Positions 1 to 8,962 of a stretch of DNA of 24,690 nt are shown piece after piece (position 1 is the first letter of the stretch; each line of letters starts with the position of its first letter). The stretch comes from Nitrosomonas sp. UBA6494 (GTDB lineage: Bacteria > Pseudomonadota > Gammaproteobacteria > Burkholderiales > Nitrosomonadaceae): positions 1 through 24,690 of the forward strand of contig DJMI01000022.1 in the NCBI GenBank assembly GCA_002435335.1, written 5' to 3'. The notes below the pieces were generated by a model, which saw only the letters and a program-made list of their open reading frames with translations, had not been told where the DNA came from and ran no database searches. A program made the translations under genes and the position numbers.

Positions 1-1
1 A

Positions 2-1135
2 GCCATCCTCGCACTTGCCGATGGAACGATTTTTCGTGGCGTGTCTATTGGTGTTGAAGGAATCAATACTGGTGAAGTGGCTTTCAATACCGCAATGACC
101 GGTTATCAAGAAATCTTGACCGATCCATCATACTGTCAGCAGATCATTACCTTGACTTATCCGCACATTGGTAACACCGGTACCAACTGGGAGGATTTTG
201 AATCCGGCAACGTAAATAAAGTGTATGCAGCGGGACTGGTGATTCGCGATCTGCCTTTGATGGCAAGCAACTTCCGCAAGACGCAGACGTTATCGGAATT
301 CCTGCAACAACAAAATGTCGTTGCCATAGCTGAAATCGATACGCGCAAATTGACGCGGATTTTACGCGAGAAAGGCGCACAATCCGGCTGCATTATGGCG
401 GGGCATGTCGATGAAGACAGCGCATTGCAAGCTGCCAGGGAATTTCCCGGATTAGCCGGAATGGATTTGGCCAAGGTAGTTACTTGCCGCCAATCCTACA
501 CTTGGACGGAAGGTGAATGGTCGTTGGAATCGGGCTTTGGCGCCACGACGGATTATCAATATCATGTTGCAGCGTTTGATTTTGGTATCAAACGAACCAT
601 TTTGCGTAAATTGGCACAACGTGGCTGTAAAGTAACAGTATTCCCGGCGCAAACTTCGGCTGATGAGATTTTGTCATCGCGACCTGATGGCGTATTTCTC
701 TCCAATGGTCCCGGCGATCCTGAGCCGTGTGATTATGCCATTGCGGCTACTCGAACTATTTTAAACCAGAATATTCCGATATTTGGCATTTGCCTGGGGC
801 ATCAGTTGCTGGGCCTAGCCAGCGGTGCGCGTACCATAAAAATGAAATTCGGTCATCACGGTGCAAATCATCCGGTGCAGGATTTAAAAAGCGGCAAAGT
901 GATCATTACCAGTCAGAACCACGGATTTGCTGTTGATTCCGACACCTTGCCGGCGACGGCACGTGTCACTCATGTGTCGTTATTCGACGGTAGCCTGCAA
1001 GGATTTGAGTTGACGGATAAGCCTGCATTTTGTTTCCAGGGGCATCCCGAAGCCAGTCCAGGGCCGCACGAAGCGGATTATTTGTTCGACAAATTCATTC
1101 AAATGATGCGGCATTACAAAAACAATACCCGATAA
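2..1135 (+). CDS. carA: Carbamoyl-phosphate synthase small (glutaminase) subunit, 5' end cut by window edge
   Basis: CarA hydrolyses glutamine and passes ammonia to CarB for carbamoyl phosphate synthesis, feeding arginine and pyrimidine pathways in the cytoplasm. The reading frame is open from base 2 and already reads AILALADGTIFRG, the normal CarA N-terminus. The GTG at 41 is therefore an internal valine and the true start lies a few codons left of the window. The N-terminal CarA domain carries FNTAMTGYQEILTDPSY. A class I glutamine amidotransferase domain follows, with GICLGHQ (nucleophile Cys codon at 791), the SQNHGF motif, and FQGHPEASPGPHEA near the end supplying the His (1043) and Glu (1049) of the triad. 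It is followed after 29 bases by carB on the same strand, so the pair is almost certainly one operon. Identification is secure. Confidence 0.97.
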   Translation, partial: AILALADGTIFRGVSIGVEGINTGEVAFNTAMTGYQEILTDPSYCQQIITLTYPHIGNTGTNWEDFESGNVNKVYAAGLVIRDLPLMASNFRKTQTLSEFLQQQNVVAIAEIDTRKLTRILREKGAQSGCIMAGHVDEDSALQAAREFPGLAGMDLAKVVTCRQSYTWTEGEWSLESGFGATTDYQYHVAAFDFGIKRTILRKLAQRGCKVTVFPAQTSADEILSSRPDGVFLSNGPGDPEPCDYAIAATRTILNQNIPIFGICLGHQLLGLASGARTIKMKFGHHGANHPVQDLKSGKVIITSQNHGFAVDSDTLPATARVTHVSLFDGSLQGFELTDKPAFCFQGHPEASPGPHEADYLFDKFIQMMRHYKNNTR

Positions 1136-1164
1136 TTTTACTGCGCAATGACTCGCTAGTTAGC

Positions 1165-4100
1165 ATGCCTAAACGCACTGACATACAATCCATACTTATC
1201 ATCGGCTCCGGTCCCATTATCATCGGACAAGCTTGCGAATTCGATTACTCTGGTGTGCAAGCTTGCAAGGCATTGCGAGAGGAAGGTTATCGCATCGTTT
1301 TGGTCAATTCCAATCCCGCCACCATCATGACTGATCCGGAAATGGCGGATGCAACCTATATCGAGCCGATCACATGGTCGATGCTGGAAAAAATCATCGC
1401 GATCGAGCGGCCGGATGCACTGCTGCCCACCATGGGCGGGCAAACAGCACTGAATTGCGCACTTGATTTGGTCAAGCACGGTGTTCTGGAAAAATACGGT
1501 GTTGAATTGATCGGCGCATCACGTGAGGCGATCGATAAAGCGGAGGATCGCGAGAAATTCAAACAAGCAATGACGCGTATCGGCCTTAACTCGGCCCGTT
1601 CTGCAGTGGCGCACAGTTTAGAAGAAGCACTGCAAGTACAGGCTATGCTTGGATATCCGGCGATTATCCGACCTTCGTTCACCATGGGTGGCAGCGGTGG
1701 CGGTATTGCATACAATCGCGAGGAATTTTTAGATATTTGCGAACGCGGATTGAAAACATCGCCAACTAAAGAATTATTGATCGAAGAGTCGGTGATCGGT
1801 TGGAAAGAGTTTGAAATGGAAGTAGTGCGCGATAAAAACGACAACTGCATTATCGTTTGCTCGATCGAGAATCTTGATCCGATGGGAGTGCATACCGGCG
1901 ATTCGATCACGGTTGCTCCGGCACAAACATTGACCGACAAAGAATATCAGTTGATGCGTAATGCATCGATTGCGGTATTGCGTGAAATCGGCGTTGAGAC
2001 CGGCGGTTCCAACGTGCAGTTTGCAATTAATCCCGACAACGGACGCATGCTGGTGATCGAAATGAATCCACGTGTATCGCGCTCTTCCGCATTGGCGTCG
2101 AAAGCGACCGGTTTTCCCATCGCCAAGGTGGCGGCCAAGCTCGCAGTCGGTTATACATTGAATGAATTGGGTAATGACATTACCGGTGGCGTAATCCCTG
2201 CATCGTTTGAACCGACGATCGATTACGTCGTTACCAAAGTGCCGCGGTTTGCGTTCGAGAAATTTCCGCAGACCAACGATCGTTTGACCACGCAAATGAA
2301 ATCGGTCGGCGAAGTCATGGCAATTGGACGCACCTTCCAGGAATCCTTGCAGAAAGCATTACGCGGACTGGAAACGGGTGTAGACGGACTGGATGAAAAA
2401 ACCGATAACCTGGAAGTGATTCGAAGCGAGCTAGCCAATCCCGGTCCGGAGCGAATTTGGTTTGTCGCAGATGCTTTCCGCTGTCATTTGTCGCTGGAAG
2501 AAATTCATCAACTATCGCATATCGATTATTGGTTCTTGGCGCAAATCGAAGATCTGGTAAGGCAAGAACAAGCATTGCGCAACAAGAGATTGGAAACCGT
2601 CGATCGTGCCACATTGCGAAAACTGAAGCGTAGCGGTTTTTCCGATCGACGGTTGGCAAGATTACTCAATACCGAGCAAACCGCAGTGCGCATTTATCGG
2701 CACAAACTGGATTTACGCCCTGTCTACAAGCGTGTGGATACCTGTGCAGCGGAATTCGCTACCAGCTCAGCTTATATGTATTCCACGTATGAGGATGAAT
2801 GCGAGTCTCAACCCACAAACAAAAAGAAAATCATGGTGCTAGGCGGCGGTCCTAACCGCATCGGGCAAGGTATCGAGTTTGACTATTGTTGTGTTCACGC
2901 TGCATTTGCGCTGCGTGAAGATGGCTTTGAAACCATCATGGTTAATTGTAATCCCGAAACAGTTTCAACGGACTATGATACTTCCGATCGACTATATTTC
3001 GAGCCATTGACGCTAGAAGACGTTCTCGAAATTGTTGCGGTAGAGAAGCCCAATGGCGTAATCGTGCAATACGGCGGGCAAACACCGCTGAAACTGGCAC
3101 GCGATTTGGAAGCCAACGGCGTGCCGATTATCGGTACCAGTCCCGATATGATCGATTGTGCCGAAGATCGCGAACGCTTTCAAAAAATGCTGCATCAATT
3201 GGGACTGAAGCAACCGCCAAACCGTACCGCACGCAACCCTGAAGCGGCTTTGGTTGCTGCCGAAGAAATCGGCTATCCGCTAGTGGTTCGCCCCAGTTAT
3301 GTCCTGGGTGGGCGGGCGATGGAAATCGTGCATGAGAAAGCCGATTTAGAGCGCTATATGCGTGAAGCGGTTAAAGTTTCCAACGATTCTCCGGTATTGC
3401 TCGATCATTTTCTTACCAACGCGACCGAGGTTGACGTTGATGCGATTTTTGACGGCGAAACGGTTTTGATCGGTGGCATCATGGAGCATGTTGAGCAAGC
3501 CGGTGTGCATTCCGGTGACTCCGCCTGTTCGCTACCGACCTTCAATTTATCGTCCGAAATCCTTGATGAATTGCGCCGGCAAACGGCTGAAATGGCTAAA
3601 GCGTTGCATGTCGTCGGTCTGATGAATGTACAGTTTGCAATTCAGGACGACACGATTTACGTTTTGGAAGTCAATCCAAGGGCGTCGCGCACCGTACCGT
3701 TCATATCCAAAGCAACCGGTTTGCAATTGGCGAAAATCTCGGCGCGCTGCATGACAGGAAGATCCCTGTTAGAACAAGGATATACCAAGGAAGTTATTCC
3801 AGGATATTACTCGGTTAAAGAAGCGGTATTTCCTTTTATCAAGCTGCCCGGAGTTGATACGATTTTAGGTCCGGAAATGAAATCGACCGGAGAAGTCATG
3901 GGAATGGGCGTTACCTTCGCTGAAGCTTTTGTCAAATCCCAATTGGCTACCGATGTTCGATTACCCACTTCCGGAAAGATTTTTATCAGTGTAAGGCAAT
4001 CGGACAAACTGCACGCCATAGAAATCGCACGCAGTCTTGCGGAACTTGGCTTCACCCTATATGCTACGCGAGGAACTGCGGCAGCGATTGCCGATGCGGG

Positions 4101-4377
4101 CATCGACGTCATCATCATCAACAAAGTGGCCGAGGGACGCCCGCACATCGTGGACATGATAAAGAACGGCGAGATCAGTCTGATTATCAACACGGTAAAA
4201 AACCAGCGCAGCGCAATCCGCGATTCTTATTCAATTCGACATGCAGCGTTACAAGCGAAAGTGACTTACTATACGACGTTGGCAGGTGCACGAGCGGCTT
4301 GTGTCGGAATAACCAACAAGCGCGAATTGCAAGCTTATAATTTACAAAAATTGCATGTGCGGCTTAATAAGTCATAG
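1165..4377 (+). CDS. carB: Carbamoyl-phosphate synthase large subunit
   Basis: CarB is the ATP-dependent large subunit that makes carbamoyl phosphate from bicarbonate, ammonia from CarA and two ATP. The protein is 1070 aa, close to the 1073 aa of E. coli. I chose the ATG at 1165 because it begins MPKRTDIQSIL, the usual CarB N-terminus; the frame runs open upstream inside carA but that part is not CarB-like. The first ATP-grasp half contains NPATIMTDPE, MGGQTALN and NPRVSRSSALASKATG. The second half starts near residue 555 (LGGGPNRIGQGIEFDY) and contains NPETVSTDYD and NPRASRTVPFISKATG. An MGS-like allosteric domain begins near residue 938. There is no clear Shine-Dalgarno sequence before this ATG. 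No frameshift or missing motif was seen. Confidence 0.97.
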   Translation: MPKRTDIQSILIIGSGPIIIGQACEFDYSGVQACKALREEGYRIVLVNSNPATIMTDPEMADATYIEPITWSMLEKIIAIERPDALLPTMGGQTALNCALDLVKHGVLEKYGVELIGASREAIDKAEDREKFKQAMTRIGLNSARSAVAHSLEEALQVQAMLGYPAIIRPSFTMGGSGGGIAYNREEFLDICERGLKTSPTKELLIEESVIGWKEFEMEVVRDKNDNCIIVCSIENLDPMGVHTGDSITVAPAQTLTDKEYQLMRNASIAVLREIGVETGGSNVQFAINPDNGRMLVIEMNPRVSRSSALASKATGFPIAKVAAKLAVGYTLNELGNDITGGVIPASFEPTIDYVVTKVPRFAFEKFPQTNDRLTTQMKSVGEVMAIGRTFQESLQKALRGLETGVDGLDEKTDNLEVIRSELANPGPERIWFVADAFRCHLSLEEIHQLSHIDYWFLAQIEDLVRQEQALRNKRLETVDRATLRKLKRSGFSDRRLARLLNTEQTAVRIYRHKLDLRPVYKRVDTCAAEFATSSAYMYSTYEDECESQPTNKKKIMVLGGGPNRIGQGIEFDYCCVHAAFALREDGFETIMVNCNPETVSTDYDTSDRLYFEPLTLEDVLEIVAVEKPNGVIVQYGGQTPLKLARDLEANGVPIIGTSPDMIDCAEDRERFQKMLHQLGLKQPPNRTARNPEAALVAAEEIGYPLVVRPSYVLGGRAMEIVHEKADLERYMREAVKVSNDSPVLLDHFLTNATEVDVDAIFDGETVLIGGIMEHVEQAGVHSGDSACSLPTFNLSSEILDELRRQTAEMAKALHVVGLMNVQFAIQDDTIYVLEVNPRASRTVPFISKATGLQLAKISARCMTGRSLLEQGYTKEVIPGYYSVKEAVFPFIKLPGVDTILGPEMKSTGEVMGMGVTFAEAFVKSQLATDVRLPTSGKIFISVRQSDKLHAIEIARSLAELGFTLYATRGTAAAIADAGIDVIIINKVAEGRPHIVDMIKNGEISLIINTVKNQRSAIRDSYSIRHAALQAKVTYYTTLAGARAACVGITNKRELQAYNLQKLHVRLNKS

Positions 4378-4418
4378 CATTTTTGAAAAAGAAAGGACAT
4401 GAAAGGCATAAAATTAAC

Positions 4419-4895
4419 ATGAGTACAATTCCGTTGACTGTTGCGGGCGCTGAAGCGCTACGTAAAGAATTGCATGAAATGAAGACTATTCATCGCCCCG
4501 CAGTGATCGCGGCAATTGCGGAAGCGCGTTCCCATGGAGATTTATCGGAAAATGCCGAATACGACGCTGCCAAGGAAAAGCAAGGGTTTATCGAAGGTCG
4601 CATCGCCGAATTGGAAAGCAAGCTCTCCAGTGCACAAATTATAAACCCAGCATTGATCAATGCCGATGGAGCTTGTGTTTTTGGAGCCACGGTAGAGTTG
4701 GAGGATCTGCAAAGCGGCGAAGTCGTCACTTATCAAATCGTCGGTGATGACGAGGCCGACATCAAGCTGGGTAAAATTTCGATCAGCTCCCCTATTTCAC
4801 GAGCGTTGATTGGCAAATTCGCCGGAGATATTGCGGAAGTTCAAGCTCCCAGTGGTATCCGAGAATATGAAATTCTTGATGTTAAATATATCTGA
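4419..4895 (+). CDS. greA: Transcription elongation factor GreA
   Basis: GreA enters the secondary channel of RNA polymerase and stimulates cleavage of backtracked RNA. The protein is 158 aa from the ATG at 4419, exactly the E. coli length, and starts MSTIPLTV as in related GreA proteins. The frame is open further upstream to a TTG at 4383, but those residues do not belong to the family. The N-terminal coiled coil (about residues 1-75) has the tip GDLSENAEY with acidic D41 and E44, the pair that coordinates the catalytic magnesium. The C-terminal half is the FKBP-like domain. The gene lies 41 bases after carB on the same strand and may be cotranscribed with it. An AAAGG about 12 bases upstream is the best available ribosome binding site. 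Confidence 0.96.
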   Translation: MSTIPLTVAGAEALRKELHEMKTIHRPAVIAAIAEARSHGDLSENAEYDAAKEKQGFIEGRIAELESKLSSAQIINPALINADGACVFGATVELEDLQSGEVVTYQIVGDDEADIKLGKISISSPISRALIGKFAGDIAEVQAPSGIREYEILDVKYI

Positions 4896-4939
4896 CAGAT
4901 TGTTAAAGCAAATTAATTAAGTAAGCTTCAATCCTCTCA

Positions 4940-5293
4940 TTAATTTTGGAAGCTGCGTTTAGTTTTGGTAGTCGTCGTTTTTTTCTTGCTTGGGGTACGG
5001 CTGGGTTTTTTCTCAACTTCCTTAGTCTTTGGTCGGTAAATTACAAGAATTTTGCCGATATGTTGAACCGGTGCTGCATTCAACCGCTGACAAATTTCCT
5101 CTAAAAGTACATTTCTTGCTTCCCGATCGTCGAGTTGCACTTTAATCTTAAGCAATTCATGACTTGAGATAGCGCGATCCAATTCTTCAAAGACACTATC
5201 GGATAACCCTAATTTTCCAATCATCACAACGGGATTCAAGGCATGAGCTTGCGCCTTTAATTCACGCCGACGATCAACAGTAAGTGTTAACAT
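4940..5293 (-). CDS. yhbY: Ribosome assembly RNA-binding protein YhbY (CRM domain)
   Basis: This 117-aa protein has a single CRS1/YhbY (CRM) RNA-binding domain. Family members associate with pre-50S ribosomal particles; the exact role is not settled. The domain occupies roughly residues 1-90, with the start MLTLTVDRRRELKAQAHALNPVV, the GKLGLSD loop and IGKILVIYRP at its end. A basic, Lys/Thr/Ser-rich tail of about 28 residues (KKPSRTPSKKKTTTTKTK) follows and is longer than in the roughly 97-aa E. coli protein. It probably adds nonspecific RNA contacts. The gene is convergent with greA (44 bases between stops) and divergent from rlmE with only 29 bases between starts. This is the same arrangement as the E. 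coli greA-yhbY-rlmE locus. Confidence 0.93.
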   Translation of the reverse strand: MLTLTVDRRRELKAQAHALNPVVMIGKLGLSDSVFEELDRAISSHELLKIKVQLDDREARNVLLEEICQRLNAAPVQHIGKILVIYRPKTKEVEKKPSRTPSKKKTTTTKTKRSFQN

Positions 5294-5322
5294 AAATTTT
5301 TGCCAAATTTGAATTTTACTTG

Positions 5323-5940
5323 ATGAAACGGGCTAAAACCAGTAAAGCTTGGATGAAAGAGCATGTAAATGATTTTTTCGTCAAGCAAGCGAAAAAAGAG
5401 GGATATCGCTCTCGTGCCGCTTATAAGCTGCTTGAGATCGATGAGCGTGATCGTATCCTAAAGCCGGGACAGATTGTTGTTGATCTCGGTGCTGCGCCAG
5501 GCAGTTGGTCGCAAGTAGTCAGCCAGAAAGTGGGTTATACAGGTAAAGTAATCGCATTGGATATTCTGGAAATGACACCGCTGCCTAATGTTATTTTCAT
5601 TCAGAGTGATTTCAGGGAAGAACAGGCAATACTCAAACTGAAAAACCATTTGAACGGACAAACGGCGAATCTTGTTATTTCCGATATGGCGCCCAATATG
5701 AGTGGTATCGCGGTCAGCGATCAGGCTAAAAGTATGTATTTGGCTGAGTTGGCTTTGACATTTAGCATGGAGCAACTGAACTACGGTGGAAATTTTTTAG
5801 TCAAAGTTTTTCAGGGAAGGGATTTTGATTCATTTCTACGTGAAATGCGGATAAATTTTCAGAGTGTGTTGATAAGAAAACCCAAGGCTTCGCGTGACCG
5901 CAGCAATGAATTGTATTTGCTAGGGTTAGGGCGAAAATAA
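5323..5940 (+). CDS. rlmE: 23S rRNA (uridine-2552-2'-O)-methyltransferase RlmE (FtsJ/RrmJ)
   Basis: RlmE methylates the 2'-O of U2552 in the A loop of 23S rRNA, a late step in 50S assembly. The protein is 205 aa from the ATG at 5323; a TTG immediately before it (5320) would add one residue. The Rossmann fold is marked by the SAM-binding motif VVDLGAAPGSWSQ. The K-D-K-E catalytic tetrad is visible: Lys35 in SRAAYKL, Asp121 in ISDMAPN, Lys in FLVKVFQG and Glu in SNELYLL, each offset by three from E. coli numbering. There is no recognisable Shine-Dalgarno sequence in the 29-base gap shared with divergent yhbY. Its promoter must overlap the 5' part of yhbY. ftsH follows 170 bases downstream. Confidence 0.96.
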   Translation: MKRAKTSKAWMKEHVNDFFVKQAKKEGYRSRAAYKLLEIDERDRILKPGQIVVDLGAAPGSWSQVVSQKVGYTGKVIALDILEMTPLPNVIFIQSDFREEQAILKLKNHLNGQTANLVISDMAPNMSGIAVSDQAKSMYLAELALTFSMEQLNYGGNFLVKVFQGRDFDSFLREMRINFQSVLIRKPKASRDRSNELYLLGLGRK

Positions 5941-5969
5941 TTTTCACGCCTGAATGTAAATGAATGGAT

Positions 5970-5985
5970 TCCCTCAGGGATTTTT
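5970..5985 (+). terminator. Weak terminator-like hairpin after rlmE
   Basis: TCCC and GGGA flank a three-base loop (TCA) and are followed at once by five T residues. The stem is only 4 bp, so termination would be partial at best. It lies about 30 bases after the rlmE stop and 125 bases before ftsH, where it could attenuate readthrough between the two genes. I saw no convincing sigma-70 promoter in the rest of the 170-base gap. Confidence 0.3.
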
Positions 5986-6099
5986 GTTAATGAATGCAGT
6001 AGGATTTAAAAAGCAAAATAAAAATATTAGGCATGACTCTTCTGTTATATTTCACAGAATAGAGTTAGAATGATTAATAATGATTTTAAGGTGCAAACC

Positions 6100-6105
6100 A
6101 AGGAG
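6100..6105 (+). promoter_or_regulatory. Ribosome binding site deciding the TTG start of ftsH
   Basis: AAGGAG sits five bases before the TTG at 6111. There is no ATG at a matching position, so this site decides the noncanonical start. It is one of the few textbook Shine-Dalgarno sequences in the housekeeping block. Confidence 0.75.
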
Positions 6106-6110
6106 CTAAC

Positions 6111-8030
6111 TTGAATAACTTAATTAAAAATATGGCCATTTGGCTAGTAATTGCACTTGTGTTGATGACCGTATTCAATCAATTCAGCGTACGTCAGCCG
6201 GCGCAAGTACCGATGGAATATTCTCAGTTCATTACCGAATTGAATCAAGGCAGAATTGCCAAAGTTGTTATCGAAGGAAGAACACTCAAAGGAACCAAAT
6301 CCGATGGTCGACGTTTTACCACTTATGCGCCGTCCGATCCATGGTTAGTTAGTGATTTGTTGAAAGCAGGCGTCATTGTTGAAGCCAAACCTGAGGAAGA
6401 ACCTTCCATGTTAATGAGCATCTTCATTTCATGGTTCCCGATGTTGCTTTTGATTGGAGTGTGGATCTTCTTCATGCGACAAATGCAAGGAGGCGGACGC
6501 AACGGCGGTGCGTTCTCATTCGGTAAGAGCAAGGCACGTATGCTCGATAAATCGGCTAATAACATTACTTTTAGTGATGTCGCCGGTTGCGAGGAGGCAA
6601 AAGAAGAAGTAGCTGAACTGGTTGAATTTTTACGGGATCCATCCAAATTCCAAAAATTGGGTGGACGGATACCGCGCGGGGTCCTGATGGTAGGTAGCCC
6701 GGGTACAGGTAAAACATTATTGGCACGCGCAATTGCAGGCGAAGCCGGAGTGCCTTTCTTCAGCATCTCCGGTTCAGATTTTGTCGAAATGTTTGTGGGT
6801 GTCGGCGCATCGCGGGTACGTGATATGTTTGAACAAGCCAAAAAACATGCACCCTGTATCATTTTCATTGATGAGATCGACGCAGTAGGACGTCAGCGTG
6901 GCGCAGGTCTCGGCGGCGGTAATGACGAGCGCGAACAAACATTAAATCAATTATTGGTGGAAATGGATGGTTTTGAGGGATCCATGGGAGTAATCGTGAT
7001 CGCAGCGACTAACCGCCCCGATGTATTGGATCCTGCATTACTTCGTCCTGGTCGCTTTGACCGTCAAGTAACGGTACCGCTACCTGATATCCGTGGCCGC
7101 GAGCAAATTCTGCATGTGCATATGCGTAAAGTTCCGCTGGCTCCCGATGTAAAGGCCGAAGTGCTTGCGCGCGGCACACCGGGTATGTCAGGTGCCGATT
7201 TGGCTAATCTGGTAAACGAGGCGGCACTTTTTGCAGCACGCAGTAATAAACGTTTGGTCGATATGGACGATTTTGAACGTGCTAAAGATAAAATTTTAAT
7301 GGGCGCGGAACGGCGTTCTGTAGTTATGCCTGAGCATGAACGGAGAAACACAGCATACCATGAATCCGGTCACGCGGTTGTTGCTTGCCTGTTACCGAAA
7401 GCGGATCCGGTGCATAAAGTTACCATTATTCCTCGAGGTCGGGCTTTGGGTGTAACCATGCAATTACCGACTGAAGATCGCTTTAGCATGGAACGTGAAG
7501 AAATTCTGCAAAGAATTTCAGTGATGTTCGGTGGCCGTATTGCTGAGGAAGTATTTATGAATCAGATGACGACCGGTGCATCAAATGATTTCGAGCGCGC
7601 GACGGAATTAGCGCGCCAAATGGTTACCCAATGGGGAATGTCTGATCAGTTGGGGCCGATGGTTTATGGTGAAAATGAAGGTGAAGTTTTCCTGGGCCGC
7701 TCGGTCACGACACACAAAAATGTCAGTGAAGCAACCATGCAAAAGGTGGATTCGGAAGTAAGACGCATTGTTGATGAGCAATACGCGTTGGCGCGTAAAT
7801 TGCTCGAAGAAAACAAAGACAAAGTCGAAGCGATGACGAAAGCATTGCTGGAGTGGGAAACGATAGACAGCGATCAAATCAACGATATCATGGATGGTCG
7901 TCCACCGCGTCCGCCTAAACCGCCACAATCCGTATCTTCTACCACGACAGGTGGTGAAACGGCAGCGCCAACCACAGACGAGAAGAAAGAAACAGCGACC
8001 GCACAAGAAGTGGTTAAAGAAGCTGATTAA
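6111..8030 (+). CDS. ftsH: ATP-dependent zinc metalloprotease FtsH
   Basis: FtsH is a hexameric inner-membrane AAA+ protease that degrades misfolded membrane proteins and short-lived regulators. The protein is 639 aa. The TTG start at 6111 is supported by AAGGAG at 6100-6105, five bases upstream, and by the conserved MNNLIKN N-terminus. Transmembrane segments lie near residues 5-25 and 102-122, flanking a periplasmic domain. The AAA domain has a Walker A at residues 195-202 that reads GSPGTGKT instead of the usual GPPGTGKT, a Walker B IIFIDEIDAVG, and the second region of homology ATNRPDVLDPALLRPGRFDR. The zinc site HESGH is at residues 417-421, with a distal Asp in GASNDFERAT. A Pro/Thr-rich tail ends the protein. 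A strong terminator follows. Confidence 0.98.
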   Translation: MNNLIKNMAIWLVIALVLMTVFNQFSVRQPAQVPMEYSQFITELNQGRIAKVVIEGRTLKGTKSDGRRFTTYAPSDPWLVSDLLKAGVIVEAKPEEEPSMLMSIFISWFPMLLLIGVWIFFMRQMQGGGRNGGAFSFGKSKARMLDKSANNITFSDVAGCEEAKEEVAELVEFLRDPSKFQKLGGRIPRGVLMVGSPGTGKTLLARAIAGEAGVPFFSISGSDFVEMFVGVGASRVRDMFEQAKKHAPCIIFIDEIDAVGRQRGAGLGGGNDEREQTLNQLLVEMDGFEGSMGVIVIAATNRPDVLDPALLRPGRFDRQVTVPLPDIRGREQILHVHMRKVPLAPDVKAEVLARGTPGMSGADLANLVNEAALFAARSNKRLVDMDDFERAKDKILMGAERRSVVMPEHERRNTAYHESGHAVVACLLPKADPVHKVTIIPRGRALGVTMQLPTEDRFSMEREEILQRISVMFGGRIAEEVFMNQMTTGASNDFERATELARQMVTQWGMSDQLGPMVYGENEGEVFLGRSVTTHKNVSEATMQKVDSEVRRIVDEQYALARKLLEENKDKVEAMTKALLEWETIDSDQINDIMDGRPPRPPKPPQSVSSTTTGGETAAPTTDEKKETATAQEVVKEAD

Positions 8031-8048
8031 ACTCAAATTGCATCACAT

Positions 8049-8085
8049 ACGGGATACGATCCTTCATCGTATCCCGTTTTTATTT
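8049..8085 (+). terminator. Rho-independent terminator between ftsH and folP
   Basis: A perfect 12-bp stem (ACGGGATACGAT at 8049-8060 with ATCGTATCCCGT at 8066-8077) encloses the five-base loop CCTTC. It runs into TTTTT-A-TTT. This is a textbook intrinsic terminator 18 bases after the ftsH stop. It leaves only 14 bases before the folP start, so folP needs readthrough or a promoter that overlaps the hairpin. Confidence 0.9.
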
Positions 8086-8099
8086 GCACATTATTTATT

Positions 8100-8930
8100 A
8101 TGAATCTTTTTGCTGCCGATCGTCCGTTGATCATGGGAATTATCAATGTAACGCCAGATTCCTTTTCGGATGGCGGTGCTTATTTATCTGCAAAGCAAGC
8201 GATCGCGCATGGTAGAAGGCTAATTGACGAGGGTGCTGATATTCTGGATATAGGGGGAGAATCAACTCGCCCTGGCAGTCAGCAAGTCACTGCCGATGAA
8301 GAATTAGAACGTGTGATGCCGGTGCTTGATGCACTTACGGACAGCGGCATCCCGATCTCGATTGATACCTCGAAACCGGAAGTAATGAAACGTGTCATCG
8401 AAGCGGGCGCTTTCATGATCAACGATGTTAATGCGTTACGTAATCCTGGGGCTTTAGAGCTTGTTGCATTCTACGAGGGTATATATGTTTGCTTGATGCA
8501 TATGCAAGGAACACCACAAAATATGCAAGCGAATCCTCAGTATCAAGATATTGTTTTTGAGGTGAAGAATTTTTTGCTGCAACGCGTGCAGGACGCAACT
8601 CAAGCAGGAATAATGCAAGACCGAATAATCATTGATCCGGGTTTTGGCTTTGGTAAGACATTGCAGCACAACTATACTTTGCTGCATCATCTGCAGGAAT
8701 TCACTACGCTAGACGTACCGGTTTTGGTCGGAATCTCACGAAAATCAATGTTGGGTGCAATTTCCGGTCATTCTGTGGAACAGCGATTACACGAAAGCGT
8801 CGCGGCCGCCTTGCTAGCCGTTACCAAAGGTGCCAAAATTGTACGCGTGCATGACGTTAAAGCAACCAAAACCGCGCTTGCAATTTATGATGCAACCGTA
8901 AATTGCGGCGCAATCAATCATCACAGTTAA
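8100..8930 (+). CDS. folP: Dihydropteroate synthase
   Basis: FolP condenses p-aminobenzoate with 6-hydroxymethyl-7,8-dihydropterin diphosphate to give 7,8-dihydropteroate in folate synthesis; it is the sulfonamide target. The TIM-barrel protein is 276 aa. Family motifs are all present: MGIINVTPDSFSDGG with Asn16, IGGESTRPG at residues 51-59, ISIDTSKPEV, INDVNALRNPG, IIIDPGFGFGK, GISRKSMLG and VRVHDV. The N-terminus before MGI is about 11 residues, slightly shorter than in many homologues, but the next in-frame upstream region runs into the terminator. No Shine-Dalgarno sequence precedes the ATG. glmM follows after 32 bases on the same strand, as in E. coli. Confidence 0.97.
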   Translation: MNLFAADRPLIMGIINVTPDSFSDGGAYLSAKQAIAHGRRLIDEGADILDIGGESTRPGSQQVTADEELERVMPVLDALTDSGIPISIDTSKPEVMKRVIEAGAFMINDVNALRNPGALELVAFYEGIYVCLMHMQGTPQNMQANPQYQDIVFEVKNFLLQRVQDATQAGIMQDRIIIDPGFGFGKTLQHNYTLLHHLQEFTTLDVPVLVGISRKSMLGAISGHSVEQRLHESVAAALLAVTKGAKIVRVHDVKATKTALAIYDATVNCGAINHHS

Positions 8931-8962
8931 ATTCTCTCAATCTCGGTTTATTATCGCAATAG

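Noticed and set aside
1030..1164. N-terminal extension of carB inside carA
   Set aside because: It is the out-of-frame shadow of carA; CarB homology begins at the ATG at 1165.
1356..1940. 194-codon minus-strand ORF inside carB
   Set aside because: Antisense shadow of a conserved gene; the composition is Ser/Ile-rich and resembles no family.
4383..4418. Upstream extension of greA from a TTG at 4383, and a seven-codon ORF (ATG at 4399) ending in an ATGA overlap with greA
   Set aside because: The extension does not match GreA N-termini. For the mini-ORF the AAAGGA is only one base from its ATG, too close for normal initiation.
4925..4957. AGCTTC/GAAGCT arms between greA and yhbY as a bidirectional terminator
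   Set aside because: Six-base arms with a loop of about 20 bases and no proper T-run on the greA side; too weak to annotate.
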